NCBI RefSeq assembly: GCF_030525755.1
Contig: NZ_JAUNEC010000046.1
Span: forward strand, 1-13,154
Direction of reading: 5' to 3'
From: Alysiella sp.
GTDB lineage: Bacteria > Pseudomonadota > Gammaproteobacteria > Burkholderiales > Neisseriaceae
Length of the DNA stretch: 13,154 bases
Under the pieces are notes generated by a model. It worked only from the letters and a program-made list of their open reading frames with translations, was not told the DNA's origin and ran no database searches. Positions 1 through 6,049 of the stretch are shown piece by piece. Position 1 is the first letter of the stretch; every line of letters begins with the position of its first letter. The position numbers and the translations under genes were made by a program.

Positions 1-1581
1 TTGGACAAAGATGCCAACACCGTGAAATTTTCAGACGTGGCAGGCTGCGATGAAGCCAAAGAAGAAGTCCAAGAAATCGTGGATTATTTGAAAGCGCCAA
101 ATCGCTATCAATCTTTGGGCGGTCGTGTGCCGCGCGGTATTTTGTTGGCAGGCAGCCCTGGTACGGGTAAAACCCTGTTGGCAAAAGCGATTGCAGGCGA
201 AGCGGGTGTGCCATTTTTCAGCATTTCGGGTTCGGATTTTGTGGAAATGTTTGTGGGCGTGGGCGCAAGCCGCGTACGCGATATGTTTGAACAAGCCAAG
301 AAAAACGCGCCTTGTATCATTTTTATTGACGAGATTGACGCGGTGGGTCGCCAACGCGGTGCAGGTTTGGGCGGCGGCAATGACGAACGCGAACAAACCC
401 TGAACCAACTTTTGGTGGAAATGGACGGCTTTGAAAGCAATCAAACCGTGATTGTGATTGCCGCCACCAACCGCCCAGACGTGCTTGACCCAGCTTTGCA
501 ACGTCCGGGACGTTTTGACCGTCAAGTGGTTGTGCCATTGCCCGATATTCGCGGTCGTGAGCAAATTTTGAAAGTGCATGCCAAAAAAGTGCCTTTGGAC
601 GAAAGCGTGGATTTGGTAACGTTGGCGCGTGGTACACCAGGGTTTTCGGGTGCGGATTTGGCGAATTTGGTCAATGAAGCCGCCTTGTTTGCAGGTCGCC
701 GCAACAAGAAAAAGGTTGACCAAAGCGATTTTGAAGATGCCAAAGACAAAATCTACATGGGACCAGAACGCCGCAGCATGGTGATGCACGAAGACGAAAA
801 ACGCGCCACCGCCTACCACGAAGCAGGTCATGCGATTGTGGCGGAAAGTTTGCCGTTTACCGACCCTGTTCACAAGGTTACGATTATGCCGCGTGGACGT
901 GCGTTGGGCTTGACGTGGCAGTTGCCTGAACGCGACCGCATTTCCATGTACAAAGACCAAATGTTGAGCCAGCTTTCTATTTTGTTTGGCGGACGCATTG
1001 CGGAAGATTTGTATGTGGGACGCATTTCCACAGGCGCGTCCAACGACTTTGAACGTGCCACCGCTTTGGCGCGTGAAATGGTAACGCGCTTTGGCATGAG
1101 CGAAAAAATGGGCGTGATGGTGTATGCGGAAAATGAGGGCGAAGTGTTTTTGGGTCGCAGCGTAACGCGTTCGCAACACATTTCTGAAAAAACCCAGCAG
1201 GAAGTGGACGCGGAAATCCGCCGCATTTTGGACGAACAATATGCCGTTGCCTACAAAATTTTGAGCGAAAACCGCGACAAAATGGAAACCATGTGCAAAG
1301 CCTTGATGGACTGGGAAACCATTGACCGCGACCAAGTGCTTGAAATCATGGCGGGCAAACAGCCTTCTCCGCCCAAAGATTACAGCCACAATGTGAAATC
1401 GGAAGCGGAACAAGCTGAAAGAGAAAATGAAAGCGAATTAACCAATACAAAGCACGGCAATCCACAACCTGAAAATGAAAATACAGAAACTGTCGTGCAA
1501 ACCGAAACAGAAAAAGCTCATCACGCCACTGTTGAGACAGAGAATCAAACCAACTCCACAGAACCCAAAGATAAAGCTTAA
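1..1581 (+). CDS. ftsH: FtsH, ATP-dependent zinc metalloprotease (5' truncated by window edge)
   Basis: Membrane-anchored AAA+ protease that degrades misassembled membrane proteins and short-lived regulators. The visible 526 residues begin in the linker before the AAA+ domain; the periplasmic region and two membrane helices (roughly 130-150 residues) lie outside the window, so the TTG at base 1 is an internal Leu codon, not a start. Seen: Walker A GSPGTGKT (51-58), Walker B IIFIDEID (106-113), second region of homology ATNRPD...RPGRFDR (155-174), zinc motif HEAGH (273-277) and the third ligand Asp in GASNDF (D349). Pro to Ser in the P-loop (GSPG) is, as I recall, normal in Neisseria. The last ~70 residues form a hydrophilic Glu/Asn/Thr-rich tail with more AT-rich codons than the catalytic part. 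A DUS hairpin follows the stop by 13 bases. Confidence 0.97.
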   Translation: MDKDANTVKFSDVAGCDEAKEEVQEIVDYLKAPNRYQSLGGRVPRGILLAGSPGTGKTLLAKAIAGEAGVPFFSISGSDFVEMFVGVGASRVRDMFEQAKKNAPCIIFIDEIDAVGRQRGAGLGGGNDEREQTLNQLLVEMDGFESNQTVIVIAATNRPDVLDPALQRPGRFDRQVVVPLPDIRGREQILKVHAKKVPLDESVDLVTLARGTPGFSGADLANLVNEAALFAGRRNKKKVDQSDFEDAKDKIYMGPERRSMVMHEDEKRATAYHEAGHAIVAESLPFTDPVHKVTIMPRGRALGLTWQLPERDRISMYKDQMLSQLSILFGGRIAEDLYVGRISTGASNDFERATALAREMVTRFGMSEKMGVMVYAENEGEVFLGRSVTRSQHISEKTQQEVDAEIRRILDEQYAVAYKILSENRDKMETMCKALMDWETIDRDQVLEIMAGKQPSPPKDYSHNVKSEAEQAERENESELTNTKHGNPQPENENTETVVQTETEKAHHATVETENQTNSTEPKDKA

Positions 1582-1594
1582 TGTTTCAAACAAG

Positions 1595-1632
1595 CTGCCT
1601 GAAAATTACCGTGATTTTCAGGCAGTTATTTT
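1595..1632 (+). terminator. Rho-independent terminator of ftsH made from degenerate DUS copies
   Basis: Inverted repeat CTGCCTGAAAAT (1595-1606) and ATTTTCAGGCAG (1614-1625) with a 7-base loop, followed by TTATTTT. The left arm belongs to AAGCTGCCTGAA, one mismatch from AGGCTGCCTGAA. Paired DUS copies downstream of genes are a known neisserial terminator design. Confidence 0.75.
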
Positions 1633-1661
1633 GGGACAAACGTCTCAAAAAACGTTAAAAT
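1633..1661 (+). promoter_or_regulatory. Candidate sigma-70 promoter for pilU
   Basis: A -35 like GGGACA (1633-1638), a 17-base spacer and a -10 TAAAAT (1656-1661, 5 of 6) lie just after the ftsH terminator. A start near 1668 would give a leader of about 30 bases to the pilU ATG. The boxes are imperfect; the placement between terminator and gene supports them. Confidence 0.4.
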
Positions 1662-1696
1662 CCTGCCTGATAAATCAACAACAATAAGGAAACACA

Positions 1697-2857
1697 ATGT
1701 CTGAATTGTTACCTGTAAACGAAGAAATGAAAAAATTCATTCACAGCCTGCTGACTTACATGGTTAAAAACAAAGGTTCAGACCTTTTCATTACCGCAGG
1801 TTATCCACCCGCTATGAAATTAGACGGAAAAGTCAGCAAACTCAATGATAAACCTTTAACGGCTGAACACACCGCCTTGATTGCTCGTTCCATTATGGAT
1901 GAAAAACAAGCACAAGAATTTGCCGATACCAATGAATGTAATTTCGCCATCAGTTTGGCAGGTGTATCTCGTTTCCGCATTAATGCCATGATTCAACGCG
2001 GTGCAGTAGCTTTGGTTTGTCGTGTGATTACCAGCGAAATTCCCAATTTTGACCAATTACAACTGCCTGAAATTTTACGTCAAGTGGTTATGGAAAAACG
2101 CGGTCTGGTTATTTTTGTAGGTGGTACAGGTTCAGGCAAGTCCACCTCTTTAGCTGCCATGATTGATTATCGCAATGAAAACAGTCATGGTCATATTATT
2201 ACCATTGAAGACCCGATTGAATACGTTCATCCACACAAAAACTGCATCATCTCTCAACGTGAAGTGGGTGTGGATACACAAAACTGGTTTGCTGCTTTGA
2301 AAAATACGCTGCGTCAAGCACCAGATGTGATTCTGATTGGCGAAATCCGCGACCGTGAAACTATGGACTACGCATTGGCATTTGCCGAGACAGGGCATTT
2401 GTGCATGGCAACCTTGCACGCCAACAACTCTAACCAAGCCCTAGACCGCATCATCAACTTCTTCCCCGAAGAACGCCGTACCCAGCTTTTAACCGATTTG
2501 TCATTAAACTTAAAAGGCTTTATTTCGCAACGCCTGATTCCACGTAAAAGCGGTAAAGGTCGTGCCGCAGCAGTAGAAGTTTTGCTCAATTCACCCTTGA
2601 TTTCCGAATTGGTTTTAAAAGGCGAAGTACACGGCATCAAAGAAATCATGGCACGTTCACGCGATTTGGGTATGCAAACCTTTGACCAAGCCTTGTTTGA
2701 TTTATACGAAAACGACATCATTTCTTATGATGATGCCTTGAAAAATGCGGATTCAGTCAATGACTTGCGTCTACAAATCAAATTAAACAGCAAAAAAACT
2801 GCCTCCGCGGGTGAAGGTGATGAATTTGACAGCTTATCCATTATGGATCACGATTAA
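1697..2857 (+). CDS. pilU: PilU, type IV pilus retraction ATPase
   Basis: Hexameric secretion-type ATPase at the inner-membrane base of the type IV pilus that assists PilT in pilus disassembly, and so supports twitching or gliding and DNA uptake. The 386 residues show an N-terminal PAS-like domain with GSDLFITAG (27-35), Walker A GGTGSGKST (142-150), Asp box TIEDPIEY (169-176), Walker B LIGEIRD (213-219) and His box GHLCMATLHANN (233-244). The motifs ECNFAIS, KRGLVIFVG and ANNSNQALDRIINFFP point to PilU rather than PilT. An AAGGA ribosome site (1686-1690) lies 6 bases before the ATG. No pilT is adjacent, although the two are usually neighbours; neisserial PilT2 is the alternative name to exclude. 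A strong DUS terminator follows. Confidence 0.9.
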   Translation: MSELLPVNEEMKKFIHSLLTYMVKNKGSDLFITAGYPPAMKLDGKVSKLNDKPLTAEHTALIARSIMDEKQAQEFADTNECNFAISLAGVSRFRINAMIQRGAVALVCRVITSEIPNFDQLQLPEILRQVVMEKRGLVIFVGGTGSGKSTSLAAMIDYRNENSHGHIITIEDPIEYVHPHKNCIISQREVGVDTQNWFAALKNTLRQAPDVILIGEIRDRETMDYALAFAETGHLCMATLHANNSNQALDRIINFFPEERRTQLLTDLSLNLKGFISQRLIPRKSGKGRAAAVEVLLNSPLISELVLKGEVHGIKEIMARSRDLGMQTFDQALFDLYENDIISYDDALKNADSVNDLRLQIKLNSKKTASAGEGDEFDSLSIMDHD

Positions 2858-2868
2858 ATTTTGCCCAA

Positions 2869-2904
2869 TTAAAGGCTGCCTGAAAACTTTCAGGCAGCCT
2901 TTAA
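2869..2904 (+). terminator. Terminator formed by a perfect inverted pair of DUS
   Basis: Two perfect AGGCTGCCTGAA copies in opposite orientation (2873-2884 forward, 2889-2900 reverse) form a 17-base-pair symmetric arm from TTAAAGG to CCTTTAA with almost no loop. It starts 12 bases after the pilU stop. The A/T ends suit termination in either direction. Confidence 0.85.
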
Positions 2905-2984
2905 CACGCGATTGTTTCCAATTACGGTTTTTTATGATTGCTTAAAATACATAGTCATAGAATTGCAAAGCATTACGGTATTGC

Positions 2985-3023
2985 CAACGCCCTTAATGTA
3001 CAGGATTGTACATAAGGGTGTTG
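2985..3023. repeat. Intergenic near-perfect inverted repeat
   Basis: Left arm CAACGCCCTTAATGTAC (2985-3001) and right arm GTACATAAGGGTGTTG (3008-3023) pair with one G-U wobble and one bulged A around a 6-base loop. It is followed by TCATTTTGTCC. It lies in the 359-base pilU-recG spacer, which holds no convincing coding sequence. It could be a second terminator or a copy of a dispersed palindromic element. Confidence 0.6.
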
Positions 3024-3042
3024 TCATTTTGTCCTATTTGTA

Positions 3043-3081
3043 TTTAAAACGGCCATAAAACGGTGGGTACAAGTACCCTAC
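3043..3081 (-). repeat. Small intergenic repeat, GTAGGGT family, copy 1
   Basis: Read on the minus strand it starts GTAGGGTAC-TT-GTACCCACC (3081 down to 3062), a short palindrome, and carries GTTTTAAA 12 bases later (3050-3043). The copy at 13021-13061 has the same start, a similar palindromic core and GTTTTAAA at almost the same spacing. Confidence 0.5.
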
Positions 3082-3141
3082 AACACAGTTTTATTCAAAA
3101 CAAACGATTCATTTTTTCTTATCCCGAGTTCATTTCACATA

Positions 3142-3153
3142 AGGCTGCCTGAA
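3142..3153 (+). repeat. DNA uptake sequence (perfect AG-simDUS)
   Basis: Perfect AGGCTGCCTGAA standing alone in the recG upstream region, not part of a hairpin. It lies about 25 bases before the proposed recG -10 element, so it probably serves uptake rather than termination. Confidence 0.85.
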
Positions 3154-3177
3154 CACGAACCCCGTTTCAGAAAGCCC

Positions 3178-3186
3178 TGTTATAAT
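3178..3186 (+). promoter_or_regulatory. Extended -10 promoter of recG
   Basis: TGTTATAAT is a perfect extended -10 (TGn plus TATAAT at 3181-3186). No good -35 is seen 16-18 bases upstream, as is usual for extended -10 promoters. Transcription would start near 3193, giving a leader of only about 24 bases. Confidence 0.65.
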
Positions 3187-3216
3187 GCACTGACCTCAAT
3201 CTGAACCAGCCACACC

Positions 3217-3228
3217 ATGCTGCCTGAA
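3217..3228 (+). repeat. DUS-like 12-mer containing the recG start codon
   Basis: ATGCTGCCTGAA differs from AG-simDUS at the second base only. It encodes Met-Leu-Pro-Glu, the first four residues of RecG. Confidence 0.6.
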
Positions 3229-5262
3229 ATCCGAAAACAACTCAAACTGACCGATACCACCGCCACAAAACTGGAAAAACTGCACCTGCATACGGCTTGG
3301 GATTTGGCATTGCATCTTCCTTTACGCTACGAAGACGAAACGCACATTACCCCAATTGCAGATGCATCATTTAATACACCTTGCCAAGTACAAGGTACTG
3401 TTGTGATGCAAGAAGTCCAATTCAAACCGCGCAAACAACTGCTGGTTCGCATAGAAGATGCCGCAGGCACACCCTTAAATTTGCGCTTCATTCATTTTTA
3501 TCCCAGCCAACAACAGCAACTTGCCCAAGGTAAAACCATACGCGCATTAGGCGAAATCAAACACGGCTTTTTTGGCGCGGAAATGATACACCCCAAAATC
3601 AAAACCGCAGATGGCAACAATTTGGCAGAAAGCCTGACACCAATTTACCCAACTGTAAACGGCTTAAATCAACCGACTTTACGCCGTGCCATTCAATCCG
3701 CCCTAAAAACGGTGGATTTATCCGACACGCTGCCTGAAAACCTATTGACCACCTTAAAACTGCCTAATTTAGCCACCTGTTTGCATTTATTGCACAATCC
3801 ACCACCTGATGTTTCCTTGTCTGCATTAAGCGATGGCGCATTGCCTGCATGGCAACGTTTAAAATTTGATGAGTTACTGGCACAACAACTCTCCATGCGT
3901 TTGGCACGCCAAAAGCGTTTGGCAGGTACAGCTAAACCGCTACATGGAAATGGCACATTGTGTGAACAACTATTACAAAAACTGCCTTTTACGCTCACAA
4001 ACGCACAACAACGTGTGTTGGCAGAAATCCGCGCCGACATGACACACCCCTATCCCATGCACCGTTTATTACAAGGCGATGTGGGCAGCGGTAAAACCAT
4101 TGTTGCCGCCCTATCTACCTTAACTGCATTGGAAGCCATAGGCAATTTTCAAGCAGCAGTCATGGCACCAACCGAAATTTTAGCAGAACAACATTACATT
4201 AAATTCAAACAATGGTTTGAGCCACTTGGCATTCAAGTGGCATGGCTTTCAGGCAGCCTAAAAAAGAAAGAAAAAGAACAAGCCAAAACCCAGCTTGCCA
4301 ATGGCACAGTACGCATCGCCATTGGCACACACGCCCTATTTCAAGACGATGTACACTTTCACAATCTGGGTTTGGTCATCGTGGACGAACAACACCGTTT
4401 TGGTGTGGCACAGAGATTGGCATTGAAAAACAAAGGGCAAGATGTACATCAACTGATGATGTCGGCAACCCCCATTCCCCGTACGTTGGCAATGAGTTTT
4501 TTTGCTGATTTGGACGTGTCCATTATTGACGAACTGCCCCCCAATCGCACACCCATTAAAACCAAATTGGTCAACAATCTGCGCCGTGCCGAAGTAGAAG
4601 GTTTTGTATTAACGACCTGTAAAAAAGGGCAACAAACCTATTGGGTTTGCCCCTTAATTGAAGAAAGTGAAACCCTACAACTGCAAACCGCTACCAACAC
4701 ACTGGCACAATTACAAATTGCCTTACCCAATCTCAAAATTGGTCTGGTACACGGTCGCATGAAACCAGCCGAAAAAGCCGAAGTAATGGCACAATTTGTT
4801 TCAGGCAGCCTGAATGTACTGGTAGCAACCACCGTGATTGAAGTAGGCGTGGACGTACCCAATGCCAGTTTAATGGTCATTGAACATGCCGAGCGCATGG
4901 GCTTATCACAACTGCACCAATTACGCGGACGTGTTGGGCGTGGTGTAGCAGCAAGTGTGTGTATTTTATTGTTTGAAGAACCGCTTTCGCAAACAGGAAA
5001 AGCGCGTTTAAAAGTGATTTACGAACATACAGACGGCTTTGAAATTGCACGACATGATTTGGCAATTCGTGGACCTGGAGAATTTCTGGGCGCACGCCAA
5101 AGCGGTATGCCCATGTTGCGTTTTGCTGATTTACAACAAGATGTGCCGCTTTTGGAACAAGCGCGATTTTGGGCAGAAAAATTAATTGCGGAACAACCCG
5201 ATGTGGTTGCCCGACATCTTGACCGTTGGCTGGGCAGCCGCGAAGGTTTTTTGGCTGCCTGA
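3217..5262 (+). CDS. recG: RecG, ATP-dependent DNA branch-migration helicase
   Basis: Superfamily 2 helicase that remodels stalled replication forks and branched recombination intermediates. The 681 residues match the family length. Seen: N-terminal wedge/OB domain (about 1-200; LPLRYEDETHITPI at 35-48), Walker A GDVGSGKT (287-294), motif II DEQH (390-393) followed by RFGVAQR, motif III SATPIPRTLA (416-425), motif VI QLRGRVGRG (568-576) and the C-terminal TRG-like region HTDGFEIARHDLAIRGPGEF (604-623). The start agrees with the conserved N-terminus; no clear Shine-Dalgarno precedes it. ATG lies in ATGCTGCCTGAA and the stop in TGGCTGCCTGAA, both one mismatch from the DUS. The protein ends -LAA. 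Two perfect DUS inside encode SGSL at 345-348 and 529-532. Confidence 0.97.
   Translation: MLPEIRKQLKLTDTTATKLEKLHLHTAWDLALHLPLRYEDETHITPIADASFNTPCQVQGTVVMQEVQFKPRKQLLVRIEDAAGTPLNLRFIHFYPSQQQQLAQGKTIRALGEIKHGFFGAEMIHPKIKTADGNNLAESLTPIYPTVNGLNQPTLRRAIQSALKTVDLSDTLPENLLTTLKLPNLATCLHLLHNPPPDVSLSALSDGALPAWQRLKFDELLAQQLSMRLARQKRLAGTAKPLHGNGTLCEQLLQKLPFTLTNAQQRVLAEIRADMTHPYPMHRLLQGDVGSGKTIVAALSTLTALEAIGNFQAAVMAPTEILAEQHYIKFKQWFEPLGIQVAWLSGSLKKKEKEQAKTQLANGTVRIAIGTHALFQDDVHFHNLGLVIVDEQHRFGVAQRLALKNKGQDVHQLMMSATPIPRTLAMSFFADLDVSIIDELPPNRTPIKTKLVNNLRRAEVEGFVLTTCKKGQQTYWVCPLIEESETLQLQTATNTLAQLQIALPNLKIGLVHGRMKPAEKAEVMAQFVSGSLNVLVATTVIEVGVDVPNASLMVIEHAERMGLSQLHQLRGRVGRGVAASVCILLFEEPLSQTGKARLKVIYEHTDGFEIARHDLAIRGPGEFLGARQSGMPMLRFADLQQDVPLLEQARFWAEKLIAEQPDVVARHLDRWLGSREGFLAA
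4248..4259 (-). repeat. Perfect DUS inside recG
   Basis: TTCAGGCAGCCT on the plus strand is the exact reverse complement of AGGCTGCCTGAA. In the recG frame it encodes the SGSL peptide at residues 345-348, between the Walker A motif and motif II. Confidence 0.8.
4800..4814. repeat. Overlapping DUS of two dialects inside recG
   Basis: The 15-mer TTCAGGCAGCCTGAA contains a perfect AG-simDUS on the minus strand (4800-4811) and a perfect AGGCAGCCTGAA on the plus strand (4803-4814), which I recall as the AG-kingDUS dialect. It encodes SGSLN at residues 529-533. Confidence 0.75.
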
Positions 5263-5263
5263 A
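5252..5263 (+). repeat. DUS-like 12-mer containing the recG stop codon
   Basis: TGGCTGCCTGAA (one mismatch) supplies Ala-Ala-TGA at the end of recG. CTGAAA (5259-5264) can also pair with TTTCAG (5269-5274) across a 4-base loop, a weak hairpin before TTTAAAAAA. Confidence 0.65.
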
Positions 5264-5392
5264 AACCATTTCAGTTTAAAAAACGTGAATAACCATAAAA
5301 TAAACGACTTGCGTAAGATATAGCCGTAAAACTGAACAAGCACTACGGCGTAGTCGATTTGTATTACTTTTCCAGTTCCATGACCATAAGCT
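5264..5392. other. Convergent recG-maf spacer without a recognisable gene
   Basis: AT-rich spacer between two convergent genes. It holds a small palindrome ACTAC-GGC-GTAGT (5342-5354) and no credible reading frame. I see no strong terminator apart from the weak hairpin at the recG stop. It could be remnant repeat DNA, but I cannot name a family. Confidence 0.4.
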
Positions 5393-6010
5393 CTATTCAT
5401 CGTTGTAAAACGGCGGCACAGATACACCACATTCACGCAACAACTGTACCGTTTCAAACACAGGTAAGCCCATTACACCCGTAAAACTGCCTGAAAGGTG
5501 TTGCACGAATACCCCTGCAATGCCTTGAATCCCATAAGCACCTGCTTTATCCATTGATTCGCCTGTGGCGATGTAAGCTGCGATTTCGGTATCGCTTAAC
5601 GTTTTGAATTGCACGTCATTTTGTTGCACCACATACCGAATTTTCCCTTGAAACGACACACAAACGGCGGTTAAAACTTGATGAATGCTGCCTGAAAGGT
5701 CGCGCAACATGGTTTGAGCTTCGGCTTGGGTTTCGGGTTTACCCAAAATGGTGTTATGAAGTGCGACTGTGGTATCGGCACTGATAACAGGGCTGCCTGA
5801 AAGCAAGTTTTGCAGATTGGCAGGTAACTTTTGACATACGGCTGCATTTTTCTCCATCGCCATACGCAAAACGTAATCCACCGCTTTTTCATGTTGGTGT
5901 GGTGTTTCATCAATGTCTGCCACACAAATTTCAACCCCATAACCCAAATTGGACAAAATTTCACGGCGACGTGGACTGGCAGAAGCCAAAATTAAAGTTG
6001 GTTTGTACAT
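5393..6010 (-). CDS. maf: Maf family nucleoside triphosphate pyrophosphatase (YhdE type)
   Basis: Cytosolic house-cleaning enzyme that hydrolyses non-canonical or excess nucleotides; the YhdE branch acts on dTTP, UTP and methylated pyrimidines, releasing pyrophosphate. Numbering is from the upstream Met at 6013 (206 residues). Seen: SASPRRREIL (11-20), catalytic ISADT (77-81), DKAGAYGIQG (155-164, typical of YhdE rather than the YceF branch) and LSGSFTGVMGLP (173-184). Two Met codons occur in tandem (6013 and 6010); I prefer 6010 because AGAGG (6018-6022) then lies 7 bases away, against 4. It is 36-39 bases downstream of clpA and probably co-transcribed. Three DUS-like segments within the gene each encode SGS (72-74, 107-109, 174-176). 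Confidence 0.92.
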   Translation of the reverse strand: MYKPTLILASASPRRREILSNLGYGVEICVADIDETPHQHEKAVDYVLRMAMEKNAAVCQKLPANLQNLLSGSPVISADTTVALHNTILGKPETQAEAQTMLRDLSGSIHQVLTAVCVSFQGKIRYVVQQNDVQFKTLSDTEIAAYIATGESMDKAGAYGIQGIAGVFVQHLSGSFTGVMGLPVFETVQLLRECGVSVPPFYNDE

Positions 6011-6049
6011 CATTGTGCCTCTTTTTCTTAAAACAAGCTGCCTGAAACC

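Noticed and set aside
31..1413. 460-codon open frame antisense to ftsH
   Set aside because: It is the mirror of strongly biased ftsH codons; the product is rich in His, Phe and Arg with no recognisable domain and no ribosome site.
5342..5354. ACTACGGCGTAGT palindrome as an operator or Correia element
   Set aside because: The five-base arms are too short to interpret, and no Correia-type terminal repeat is present nearby.
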